From positions 682,001 to 746,000 of the forward strand of contig NZ_JAKKOT010000003.1 of assembly GCF_021739025.1 (NCBI RefSeq): a DNA stretch of 64,000 nucleotides, given 5' to 3'. This stretch comes from Gordonia liuliyuniae. Its GTDB lineage: Bacteria > Actinomycetota > Actinomycetes > Mycobacteriales > Mycobacteriaceae. Shown here piece after piece: positions 51,845 to 59,690 of the stretch. The position numbers were made by a program, and so were the translations under genes. The notes below the pieces were generated by a model. That model was not told the origin of the DNA. It ran no database searches and saw only the letters and a list, made by a program, of their open reading frames with translations. Each line of letters opens with the position of its first letter. Positions within the stretch are counted from its first letter, which is position 1.

Positions 51845-52786
51845 ATGAGTGGACCCGCATTCACCCCGCATCGTGCCGACGAGCGCACCTCATCATCAGA
51901 CGACGCCGACTTCACCGCTTCGCCCCTCTCGGAGGAGGCCGTCGACATCGCATCGCCGAAGACTGCGACGGCGAAGGTCGATACGACGGCGAAGAAGTCC
52001 GCTCCATTAGACGACGCGGCCGGTAAACCGGCGCGGGAGTCGAAGGCGAAGGCGAAGGCGAAGGCGAAGGCGAAGGCGAAGGCGAAGGCGGAGTCGGAGT
52101 CGGAGTCGGAGTCGGAGCCAACGGCCGACGAGAAGCCGAAGCGTCGATCTATCGGCGGTGTCTTCGCCAACCGCACGATCACCATGAAGTCGCTCCTGTC
52201 GGTACTCGCGGCACTGGTCGTCGTGGTCGTGTTGGCCGCGCTGATTTGGATGGTGGTCGCCAAGTCGTCCGAGATCGACGACATGAAGGCCGCAAGCGCA
52301 GACAAGGCGCATGCCGAGCAAGTCGCACTCGACTACTCGACCGGTGCCGCCGAGATGAGTTACGAAGACACTCAGGGATGGCTCAAGCGGTTGACGGCGA
52401 ACACCACGCCCGAGTTGGGCACGAGGCTCCGCAACGCGGCGGGACAGATGGAGCAGTTGCTGCGCCCGTTGCAATGGTCGTCGACCTCGTCGCCGATCTC
52501 CGCGAAGGTCACGTCGGTCGACGGTGACGTGTACAAGGTAGACGCGTTCGTCGGAATCGTGACCAAGAACGTACAGACCCCCGCTGACGGGGTCGAGACC
52601 ACGGCGACCTACAAGTTGACCGTCGACAAGGACCAGGACTGGAAGATCACGCAGATCACCAGCAACGGAACGAACCTCGATGCGAGTGGAGCCGCGCCGG
52701 AGGGCGACGCTCCCGCTGCACCGTCACAGCCGGCCGCGCCGGGCCAGCAGGGCGGGGCGAATGTGCCCGCGGTTCCCGGTAACTGA
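51845..52786 (+). CDS. Mce-associated membrane protein (Mas)
   Basis: A 313-residue protein with the layout of Mce-associated proteins. It has a long disordered charged N-terminus, a single membrane helix near residues 120-140 (LLSVLAALVVVVVLAALIWM), an extracytoplasmic NTF2-like domain with a YEDTQGWLKRLTA segment, and a Pro/Ala/Gly-rich tail. It should help assemble or stabilise the Mce tunnel. The N-terminal region carries eight Lys-Ala then four Ser-Glu type dipeptides, encoded by perfect hexamer repeats. Confidence 0.88.
   Translation: MSGPAFTPHRADERTSSSDDADFTASPLSEEAVDIASPKTATAKVDTTAKKSAPLDDAAGKPARESKAKAKAKAKAKAKAKAESESESESEPTADEKPKRRSIGGVFANRTITMKSLLSVLAALVVVVVLAALIWMVVAKSSEIDDMKAASADKAHAEQVALDYSTGAAEMSYEDTQGWLKRLTANTTPELGTRLRNAAGQMEQLLRPLQWSSTSSPISAKVTSVDGDVYKVDAFVGIVTKNVQTPADGVETTATYKLTVDKDQDWKITQITSNGTNLDASGAAPEGDAPAAPSQPAAPGQQGGANVPAVPGN
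52043..52114 (+). repeat. In-frame hexanucleotide repeat tract
   Basis: Eight perfect copies of AAGGCG (Lys-Ala) at 52043-52090, followed directly by four of GAGTCG (Glu-Ser) at 52091-52114. The unit keeps the frame, so copy number can change without breaking the Mas protein. Confidence 0.9.
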
Positions 52787-52813
52787 CCACGTGCCGAGCG
52801 TGAGGAGTAGATC

Positions 52814-53866
52814 ATGGGTGTAGAAGTCAGTGTCGCGAATCTGACGAAGTCGTTCGGGTCGCAGAACATCTGGAGAGACGTCAGTCTGACGCTCCCCAAG
52901 GGCGAGGTCAGTGCTCTGCTGGGCCCGTCGGGTACGGGTAAGTCGGTGTTCTTGAAGACGCTCATCGGTCTGCTGCACCCCGAGCAGGGGTCGGTGGTCA
53001 TCGACGGCACCGATATCACGCAGTGTTCGGCCAAGGAACTCTATGAGATCCGTAAGCTGTTCGGCGTCCTGTTCCAGGACGGTGCGTTGTTCGGTTCGAT
53101 GAGCCTGTACGACAACATCGCGTTCCCGCTTCGTGAGCACACGAAGAAGAAGGAAGACGAGATCCGCAAGATCGTCCTGGACAAGGTCGAGTTGGTCGGT
53201 CTGACCGGTGCCGAGGACAAGCTGCCCGGTGAGATCTCCGGTGGTATGCGCAAGCGCGCCGGCCTGGCCCGCGCCCTCGTGCTCGATCCGGAGATCATCC
53301 TGTGCGATGAGCCGGACTCGGGTCTGGACCCGGTGCGTACCGCCTACATCTCGCAGTTGTTGATCGACATCAACGCCGAGATCGACGCGACGATCATGGT
53401 GGTCACGCACAACATCAACATCGCTCGTACGATCCCGGACAACATCGGGATGCTGTTCCGTAAGGAACTGGTGATGTTCGGTCCGCGCGAGCAGCTGTTG
53501 ACGTCGCAGCAGCCGGTGGTCAAGCAGTTCTTGTCCGGTGACCGTTTCGGTCCGATCGGCATGTCCGAGGAGAAGGACGAGGCGGCTGCGGCTGCGGAGG
53601 CGGCGATGCAGGCCGCGGGCATCTCCGGCGGCGGCACCAAGGACGACTTCTCCGAGATCATCCCGCAGGTCCAGCCCAACCCGGGCATGCCGGTCCGCAA
53701 GGCCGCGATCCGACATCGGCAGAACGTCCTCGAGATGCTGCACACGATGCCGCCGAAAGCGCAGGACGCGATCCGGGCGAGTATCGCTGCGGAGGACGCC
53801 GGTGCTGCGGAGCAAGACGCTGCCATCGCGTCGGTCATGGAGACGGCACCGCTCCCGCGCGTGTGA
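52814..53866 (+). CDS. mkl: Mkl/MceG-type ABC transporter ATPase
   Basis: A 350-residue ABC ATPase energising the Mce importer. Walker A GPSGTGKS, signature ISGGMRKRAGLARAL, Walker B IILCDEPDSGLD and the switch His in VVTHN are present. A C-terminal extension of about 100 residues beyond the ATPase core is typical of Mkl proteins and includes a helical Ala-rich part. In M. tuberculosis the corresponding gene is unlinked to mce loci; here it closes the operon, 27 bases after the Mas gene, and a strong terminator follows. Confidence 0.94.
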   Translation: MGVEVSVANLTKSFGSQNIWRDVSLTLPKGEVSALLGPSGTGKSVFLKTLIGLLHPEQGSVVIDGTDITQCSAKELYEIRKLFGVLFQDGALFGSMSLYDNIAFPLREHTKKKEDEIRKIVLDKVELVGLTGAEDKLPGEISGGMRKRAGLARALVLDPEIILCDEPDSGLDPVRTAYISQLLIDINAEIDATIMVVTHNINIARTIPDNIGMLFRKELVMFGPREQLLTSQQPVVKQFLSGDRFGPIGMSEEKDEAAAAAEAAMQAAGISGGGTKDDFSEIIPQVQPNPGMPVRKAAIRHRQNVLEMLHTMPPKAQDAIRASIAAEDAGAAEQDAAIASVMETAPLPRV

Positions 53867-53877
53867 CGGTCAGTTAG

Positions 53878-53920
53878 AAGGCCTGCGGCCCAAACCGATT
53901 CGGTTCGGGCCGCAGGCCTT
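53878..53920. terminator. Strong bidirectional terminator after mkl
   Basis: The 14-base arms AAGGCCTGCGGCCC and its exact complement, with an inner AACCG/CGGTT stem, close the mce operon. It lies 11 bases after the mkl stop and before the convergent phosphotransferase gene ending at 53941. TTCTTATG follows. Confidence 0.85.
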
Positions 53921-53940
53921 CTTATGTCTGGCAGCGAGCA

Positions 53941-55008
53941 TTACTGCCGAGGCATGCCGAGCAGTTCGAACGGATCGAGGTCTTCGATCTGAGCAGCGTA
54001 ACGGCGAGTCATCGCGGTGACGACCTCGGCGGGCTGCATGACGGTCGGAACACACATCCAGAAGAACCCGTGCAGGCTGTGGCGGCGGTACTCCTCCCAC
54101 ACCTCGTCGTCGGTGAGTCGAGGTCCACCTGCGGCCGAGAGTGCGTCGCGGTAATGCGCGAGCAGCTCGCGCTCGTTATCGCGGCGGTCGTCGGGCTCCA
54201 GCGCCGAGCCGATGAAATACGCGACGTCGTGGGCCCACGGTGCCAGGCACGCTGTCTGCCAATCGAGGTACGCGGTGCGGCCACCGGGGGTGCGATACAG
54301 CTGTCCGGTGTGAGCGTCTCCGTGGTTGATGACGTGGGTCGACGCGTCGTCGTACTCCCACAGCTTGGAGAACGCCGCACGGACGTAATCGCCGTCTCGC
54401 ATATGCGCGGGGAGGTCGGGGACCTCGTCGCGTTCGACCAACGGCCCGAACATCTCGGGGCTGAGCATGACCTGGAACGCTTGCCGTGCGGCTTCGACGC
54501 CGACCGGCAGCCAATCGAAGCGACCGGGCTTCGTCCCCCACGTCGCTCCGTGCAGAGTGGCGAGCAACTCGAGCGTCTCGCTCGCAGCGTCGATACCCCA
54601 GGTGTCCACACCATTGCAGAACTCCGCTCCGCGCTGAGTGAGGTCTTCCATGATGACGATTCCTTGGTCATGCTCGCTCGCCGCATAGAAGCCGCGTGGA
54701 TGTTCCACAGCCAGTTCGGGTGACAAGTCGCGGAAGAACGCACCTTCGAGCTCGTATGCGCTACCGAGCCCGAACGCGCGACTACGTTCGTCGAAACCGC
54801 CCTTGATGCATACCTGGGTGGGGAGCCCCTGAGGGTCGCCGTCGAATGCCAGGCGGGCGAAGACTTTGGTGGCCGAGCCCCAGATGATCCGCTCGATCTC
54901 GAGTTCGGTGACCTTGATGCCGGGGCGACTCTGGGCGAGCGCATCGGTGATCCAGTCGGCAGTCAGTTCGTCGATATCACGAGCCAGAAGTTCGGATGAA
55001 GTGTTCAT
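53941..55008 (-). CDS. APH-like phosphotransferase family protein
   Basis: A 355-residue member of the aminoglycoside phosphotransferase-like kinase family. The catalytic loop is HGDAHTGQLYRT and the metal site is LDWQTA. Homologues are common in actinobacterial catabolic clusters and need not act on antibiotics. ATG 55008 lies 6 bases after the -10 TATGGT, so the transcript is probably leaderless; ATG starts further upstream fall in the promoter. It belongs to the family C regulon by its promoter, despite lying beyond the mce operon. Phosphorylation of a hydroxylated intermediate is one possibility. Confidence 0.85.
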   Translation of the reverse strand: MNTSSELLARDIDELTADWITDALAQSRPGIKVTELEIERIIWGSATKVFARLAFDGDPQGLPTQVCIKGGFDERSRAFGLGSAYELEGAFFRDLSPELAVEHPRGFYAASEHDQGIVIMEDLTQRGAEFCNGVDTWGIDAASETLELLATLHGATWGTKPGRFDWLPVGVEAARQAFQVMLSPEMFGPLVERDEVPDLPAHMRDGDYVRAAFSKLWEYDDASTHVINHGDAHTGQLYRTPGGRTAYLDWQTACLAPWAHDVAYFIGSALEPDDRRDNERELLAHYRDALSAAGGPRLTDDEVWEEYRRHSLHGFFWMCVPTVMQPAEVVTAMTRRYAAQIEDLDPFELLGMPRQ

Positions 55009-55014
55009 CACCTG

Positions 55015-55044
55015 ACCATACATAGTGTCTGAATATGGTGTCAA
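55015..55044 (-). promoter_or_regulatory. Promoter of the phosphotransferase gene with family C operator 8
   Basis: On the minus strand TTGACA, an 18-base spacer and TATGGT; the operator CCATAC-N5-GTCTGA (55016-55032) overlaps the -10. The arrangement closely matches the monooxygenase promoter at 33085-33114. The rest of the gap, 55045-55217, shows no gene. Confidence 0.66.
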
Positions 55045-55217
55045 TCACATTGTGTGTCGTTCGATGGGTGCGATGCGCGGCCGAACGGGCCGGTGGTCGA
55101 CCGCACCACATGGCGGAGTTCGCCATGTGGTCAGCCGTCGACTAAAGGCTGTTGCCGTGGGCCGCATCGGCACCCGTGAGCGTGTCGGACATGCGGACCG
55201 TTGGAGTGGGACGAGAG

Positions 55218-56342
55218 TCAGTCGTCGAGGCCTGCGGTGAGGTCCTCGATCGCACCCCGTTCGCGAAGCTGCTGGCCAGCGGTACGGCGCGGGCGGGCCG
55301 GGATCTTCTCGGGCTGCGCACGTCGACGGTCGGGCCGCTTGGTCTGCCGCTCCGTGGGAACCGCAGCAGCATCGGCGGGAGCCGGGTTCGGACGCGCGGC
55401 TGACCGCGGTGCGGGAGCCTCCGCGGGATTCGTCCGGCGCGGTCGACGGACGGGTTCGCGCTGGGCTGCGCCGCGGTCGGAGCTCGATGCGGGTTCGGCT
55501 GCGGGCCGCGGGCGGGGCCTGCGGGTAGGCGTCGGCGGCGCCTTCGTCGACGGCGCATTCGCCGCAGACTGATCGGCGGGAGCCTTCTTCGGAGGTGCCG
55601 CCGCAGCGGTGCGCTTCGAGTCGCCACCCGTGGATGTCGGGGCAGGCGACTTCTTGGCCGGCGACTTGGGGGACTGCGACTTGGGGGACTGCGACTTGGG
55701 GGACTGCGACTTGGAAGACGTGGCGCCTTGGGGCTGTGAGCCCTGAGTCTTGGGCCTCTGAGTCTTGGCCTTCTGAGTCTTCGACTTCTGGGGCTCGGAC
55801 TTCTGAGTCTTGGACTTCTGGGGCTTGGACTTCTGGGTCTCGCGAATCGGTTTGCGTGCCGCAGTCTTCGCGCCGAATCCACCGAAGCCGCCGAACGGAC
55901 GTTTGGACGGTGGGCCGGTGAGGAACAGACGTGCGAGCACGACGGCGAGGCTCAGCACAAACGCGATCAGCATCCACGGAAAGCTCGTGGCGATCGGCAG
56001 CACGATCTTCAGAATCAGGGTCTTCTTGTCCGATGCTGCGTCGCCTGCTTCGAGGTACAGCGTGATGAGGCCGGTGACGAACGCGATCAGCGGTGGCTGC
56101 ACCGCCGCGGTGAACATCGCGCGACGTCGCACCGCGAGCGCCGCGAGAACACAACCGATGATGAAGACGATCTTGAAGACGCGGCCGAGCTCACCGGACG
56201 GAGCGGAGTCGATGAGCGCGCCGAAGAACGTGACGACCGTCGCCAGAAGGACCGCGCCCCACCAGGGCAGTCCGCGCACGGTCGGTACGACGGACTGCTG
56301 GTCGGCGGGCAGGGCGGAGCCGCTCGGGGATCGGGAAAACAC
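55218..56342 (-). CDS. DUF6542 membrane protein with basic repeat tail
   Basis: A 374-residue protein. The N-terminal half has about four membrane helices and matches DUF6542 (GLPWWGAVLLATVVTFFGAL, then RRRAMFTAAVQPPLIAF). The C-terminal 220 residues are disordered and very basic, with repeats such as SQSPK (three in a row) and TQKSK/PQKSK, then Pro/Ala/Arg-rich sequence. The function of DUF6542 is not known to me. The GTG start at 56342 lacks a clear ribosome-binding site, so the exact start is uncertain. The tail should lie in the cytosol and could bind nucleic acid or polyanions. Confidence 0.75.
   Translation of the reverse strand: MFSRSPSGSALPADQQSVVPTVRGLPWWGAVLLATVVTFFGALIDSAPSGELGRVFKIVFIIGCVLAALAVRRRAMFTAAVQPPLIAFVTGLITLYLEAGDAASDKKTLILKIVLPIATSFPWMLIAFVLSLAVVLARLFLTGPPSKRPFGGFGGFGAKTAARKPIRETQKSKPQKSKTQKSEPQKSKTQKAKTQRPKTQGSQPQGATSSKSQSPKSQSPKSQSPKSPAKKSPAPTSTGGDSKRTAAAAPPKKAPADQSAANAPSTKAPPTPTRRPRPRPAAEPASSSDRGAAQREPVRRPRRTNPAEAPAPRSAARPNPAPADAAAVPTERQTKRPDRRRAQPEKIPARPRRTAGQQLRERGAIEDLTAGLDD
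55661..55714 (-). repeat. 15-bp tandem repeat in the DUF6542 gene
   Basis: The unit GCGACTTGGGGGACT (plus-strand orientation) occurs three times exactly and once in part with a 15-base period, coding for SQSPK repeats. A more diverged set of related repeats (TQKSK type) lies at about 55745-55840. Confidence 0.85.
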
Positions 56343-56405
56343 ACTTAGACGGTACCGGTTACCGGGGCCGAGCCGGTTTATCCCCGCCCGCGAGTTCCCA
56401 GCGCA

Positions 56406-57464
56406 TCACAGATTCGGTGATGCGGATCTCACCGTGGCGTCCACGGGCCTGGGCGATCTGTCCGTACTGTTCGTCCGACCGGTCGACACGGCGAGTGCCT
56501 CCATCTCGGCGAGTTTTCGTGCCGTCACCCCGAGCCGGGAGTCGATGGCTCCGACCGCCGAGTTGTAGCTCTCGACGGTGCGCCGCAGCGCCGAGCCGAC
56601 CTTCTCCAGATGTCCCAGAACCTGATCGATCCGTTGGTAGAGCTGTTGGCCGAGCATCTGGATCTGTTCCGCGTCCTCGGCGATCGCGTGCTGGCGCCAC
56701 CCGAGCGCCACGGTGCGCAGTAGCGCGATCAGAGTTCCCGGGGTGGCCAGGACGACGTCGCGCGCGAACGCGTAGTCGAGCAGATCCGGATCGTGGGCCA
56801 TGGCCGCGTCGAGTACGCCGTCGCCGGGAAGGAACAGGACGACGAACTCGGGAGTGCTCGTCTGCGCAGCCCAGTACGCCTTCGCCGACAACGAATTGAT
56901 GTGTGCGCGGACGGCCTGAGCATGCCGGGCCATCTTGTCGCGGGCAGCATCCGCAGTCAGGCCTGGTGACGTCGAATCGAGGTACGCCTGCAGCGGCGCC
57001 TTCGCGTCGACGACGATCGTCCGCCCGCCGGCCAAGTGCACCACCAAGTCGGGACGGACCACGCGGTCCGGCGTTCGGCCGTGGACCTGGGTCGCGAAGT
57101 CGCAGTGCCGGGACATGCCCGACAGTTCGACGACCCGCTCCAGCTGGATCTCGCCCCACCGGCCGCGGATCTGTGGTGCTTGCAGCGCGCCTGCCAGTTT
57201 CGCGGTCTGCTCGTGCAATCGGTGCGACGTCAGCTGCATGCCGCGTACCTGTTCGCTGAGCCCGGCGAACGCGTGCACTCGGTTGTGTTCGGATCGGCGC
57301 AGTTCCTCCGACAGGTGTCCCAGCGTGTCGCGCAGCGGCGCGACGAGCGCGTCGGGAGGCATCGTCGATGGCTGGTCGCGGATCGCACGACTGTGGCCGA
57401 ACCAGCCGAGGAGCACCCCGACGACGAGGCAGACGGGTCCGATGACGGCTGCGATCGTAGTCAT
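56406..57464 (-). CDS. rmuC: DNA recombination protein RmuC
   Basis: A 352-residue RmuC family protein. It has an N-terminal membrane anchor (VIGPVCLVVGVLLGWFG), a coiled helical stretch, and the nuclease-like core with GRWGEIQLERVVELSGM and PDLVVHLAGGRTIVVDAKAPL. RmuC limits inversions at repeats in E. coli. It is followed by a short gap and the DUF6542 gene on the same strand; ogt and alkA lie behind it with a 75-base gap. Confidence 0.92.
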   Translation of the reverse strand: MTTIAAVIGPVCLVVGVLLGWFGHSRAIRDQPSTMPPDALVAPLRDTLGHLSEELRRSEHNRVHAFAGLSEQVRGMQLTSHRLHEQTAKLAGALQAPQIRGRWGEIQLERVVELSGMSRHCDFATQVHGRTPDRVVRPDLVVHLAGGRTIVVDAKAPLQAYLDSTSPGLTADAARDKMARHAQAVRAHINSLSAKAYWAAQTSTPEFVVLFLPGDGVLDAAMAHDPDLLDYAFARDVVLATPGTLIALLRTVALGWRQHAIAEDAEQIQMLGQQLYQRIDQVLGHLEKVGSALRRTVESYNSAVGAIDSRLGVTARKLAEMEALAVSTGRTNSTDRSPRPVDATVRSASPNL

Positions 57465-57539
57465 ATCGCCATCATGGACCCGCCCTCCGACAATTCCGTG
57501 CAGGAACCAGTTCTGGCGAGCTGATTCCGGCGGTCACCG

Positions 57540-58088
57540 TCAGGTGGCCGCGGCAGCCTCCCGGTCGAGCAGGGACCGCTTCACGTCGAGGCCGTACCGG
57601 AAGCCGCCGAGCGTCCCGTCCGTCCGGACCACACGGTGGCACGGGACGAACAGAGCGGCGGCGTTCCGCGCGCAGCATGACGCCGCGCCCCGGACCGCGG
57701 CGGCGTTGCCCGCGAGTTCAGCGAGCCGTGTGTAGGTGACCGGCCCGCCGGCGGGAACCTCCCGCAACGCCGCCCATGCGGCGGTCAGGAACGGTCCGGA
57801 CGTTTGTTGCACGGGAATCTGCGAGGGTGCGGCGAGGTCTCCTGCGTAGTACGCGTCTACCGCGGCGATGACGTCGCCGCCGTCGACCTCGGTGATCTCG
57901 TCGGTCCGCAGGGGCGGCGCGATGAGGACTCGCAGATAGTCGGGATCGTCGGTCCATCCGGACGCGAAGACGGTGCCTGCGTCGTCGAACACGGCGGTGA
58001 AGCGCCCGTCGGGAGTATCGACTCCGGACCAGTGCAACGTTGCGGCCGGCGTGGTCCTTGCGGCTGTCGTGGCGGTTTCGATTGTCAT
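57540..58088 (-). CDS. ogt: O6-methylguanine-DNA methyltransferase
   Basis: A 182-residue suicide methyltransferase. The acceptor Cys is in VPCHRVV and the helix-turn-helix with Arg finger precedes it (GGPVTYTRLAELAG...). It removes alkyl groups from guanine O6. ATG 58088 overlaps the alkA stop (ATGA), so translation is coupled. The order alkA-ogt matches Rv1317c-Rv1316c of M. tuberculosis, part of an adaptive alkylation response. Confidence 0.93.
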   Translation of the reverse strand: MTIETATTAARTTPAATLHWSGVDTPDGRFTAVFDDAGTVFASGWTDDPDYLRVLIAPPLRTDEITEVDGGDVIAAVDAYYAGDLAAPSQIPVQQTSGPFLTAAWAALREVPAGGPVTYTRLAELAGNAAAVRGAASCCARNAAALFVPCHRVVRTDGTLGGFRYGLDVKRSLLDREAAAAT

Positions 58089-59590
58089 GGCGTGGTTCCC
58101 CTCGGTAGTGGTCGTGGTGCGACGGGATCGTCGACCAGGTGAGCGAGCCGGTGCCGCCACAGATGCATCGACGCGTACGACCGCCACGGCCGCCATGATC
58201 GCGTGTCGTCCGGGCGCGCGCCGAGGTCGGCGAGAGCACGATCGATCACGAGATCGCGGCGGGTGAGGACGTCCGGATCGCCGGTCAGACGCATCACGAC
58301 CTGGTCTGCGGTCCAGTCGCCGATGCCGGACAGCCGCATCAGGTCCGCTCGTAAGTTGGACGCATCGACCCCCGGGTGCAGTTCCATCTGTTGTGCACAG
58401 GCTGCGGCGGCGGTGATCGATCGGATCGACCGGGCGGGGCCGGTCAACACTGCTGGGCCGTGTTCGGCGATGGCTGCGGCGGTCGGGAACAGCCGGTTCG
58501 GGCGGCCCGCCTCGTCCGGCCATCCGGTGGGTTCACCCAGCTCGGCGACGAGTCGTGCGATGCGTGTGCGCGCGGCCTTCACGCTCACCTGCTGACCCAT
58601 CATCACGCGGATGAGGGTCTCGACGCCGTCGACACTGCCCGGGATGCGAATGCCGGGGTGAGCGGTCACCAGCGGGCGAAGTCTGCGGTCACGGCTCAGT
58701 GCTTCGTCGACGGCGACGGGGTCGGCGTCGAGGTCGAGGAGGCGTCGAACACGGTTGACGCCCGCACCGAGGTCACGCATGTCCAGATGCTCGAACGCCG
58801 CGGAGACGTGGTCTGAGGCGATGGTGATGCGCACCGAGGCGGCGCAGTGTGGCAGACGCAGTGTGCGCTCGAATGTCGTCGAGTCCCAGTGCTCGAGCCC
58901 GTCGACGGCGTGTGCCGCCAGACCGTAGAGCGTCCATGCGGTGTCGTACGGCTGTCGGAACGGGAGGCGGAGGGTGATCCGGTCGCCTGTGCTCGGGTCG
59001 CCGGTGCGGCCGCGGGACGCGCGCAGGCCGCTCGGCGTCGCGTCGTAGAGTTCCCGGATCGTGTCGTTGAACTGGCGGATGCTCGAGAAGCCCGCGGCGA
59101 ACGCGACGTCGCCGATCGGCAGGTTCGTTCCGGTCAGGAGCATGCGCGCCGACGTCGCGCGATGTGTCCGCGCCAGAGCGAGCGTTCCGGCTCCGAGCTC
59201 GGCGGACAGCACTCGGCTGATGTGACGTTCGGTGTACCCGAGGGCGGCCGCGAGTCCGCCGACTCCGTCGCGGTCGACGACGCCGTCGGCAATCAGACGC
59301 ATCGCTCGACCCACGAGGTCTGCCCGGACGTTCCACAGCGGCGATCCGGGGGTCGCGTCGGGCAGGCATCGACGGCAGGCGCGGAAGCCGCGGGCCGCCG
59401 CCGCCGCGGCCGTCAGCTCGAAGCGGACATTCCCCGGCTTCGGCGTCCGTGCGGGACACGATGGCCGACAATAGATTCCGGTCGTCAGCACCGTCGTCAC
59501 GAATTGTCCGTCGAACCGAGTGTCGCGGGCAGCGAGTGCGCGGTAACAGCCGTCGAAGTCGAGCGGAGCGGTAGCGAGCGTCGTGGTCAC
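58085..59590 (-). CDS. alkA: Ada-AlkA fusion: methylphosphotriester sensor and 3-methyladenine glycosylase
   Basis: A 501-residue fusion. The N-terminal Ada zinc domain has Cys41 and Cys45 (IYCRPSCPA) and CRRC around residues 75-80; an AraC-type helix-turn-helix domain follows (DVAFAAGFSSIRQFND); the C-terminal half is an HhH-GPD glycosylase with MMGQQVSVKAA and LSGIGDWTADQVVMR. Methyl transfer to the sensor Cys would turn it into an activator of the alkA-ogt pair. This fused form is the mycobacterial arrangement. Confidence 0.93.
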   Translation of the reverse strand: MTTTLATAPLDFDGCYRALAARDTRFDGQFVTTVLTTGIYCRPSCPARTPKPGNVRFELTAAAAAARGFRACRRCLPDATPGSPLWNVRADLVGRAMRLIADGVVDRDGVGGLAAALGYTERHISRVLSAELGAGTLALARTHRATSARMLLTGTNLPIGDVAFAAGFSSIRQFNDTIRELYDATPSGLRASRGRTGDPSTGDRITLRLPFRQPYDTAWTLYGLAAHAVDGLEHWDSTTFERTLRLPHCAASVRITIASDHVSAAFEHLDMRDLGAGVNRVRRLLDLDADPVAVDEALSRDRRLRPLVTAHPGIRIPGSVDGVETLIRVMMGQQVSVKAARTRIARLVAELGEPTGWPDEAGRPNRLFPTAAAIAEHGPAVLTGPARSIRSITAAAACAQQMELHPGVDASNLRADLMRLSGIGDWTADQVVMRLTGDPDVLTRRDLVIDRALADLGARPDDTRSWRPWRSYASMHLWRHRLAHLVDDPVAPRPLPRGTTP

Positions 59591-59690
59591 ACCTGTAACG
59601 CTGTCATCTGATCGAGGCGTCGTCTAGCGGGAATCAGACACGGCGGTGCGCCGTACGCCTTTTGTCGTATCCCTGTGTGACGATGAGGGC

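Noticed and set aside
52043-52114. Hexamer tract as a possible regulatory microsatellite
   Set aside because: It lies inside the Mas gene, keeps the frame and encodes dipeptide repeats; phase-variable expression would need a frame change.
53941-55008. Aminoglycoside resistance kinase
   Set aside because: The kinase motif is shared by a broad family common in catabolic clusters, and the promoter belongs to the local pathway regulon. Resistance is not supported.
55661-55714. Short regular repeats that might suggest a CRISPR array
   Set aside because: The repeats are direct tandem copies without spacers and encode SQSPK in frame, so this is a coding repeat.
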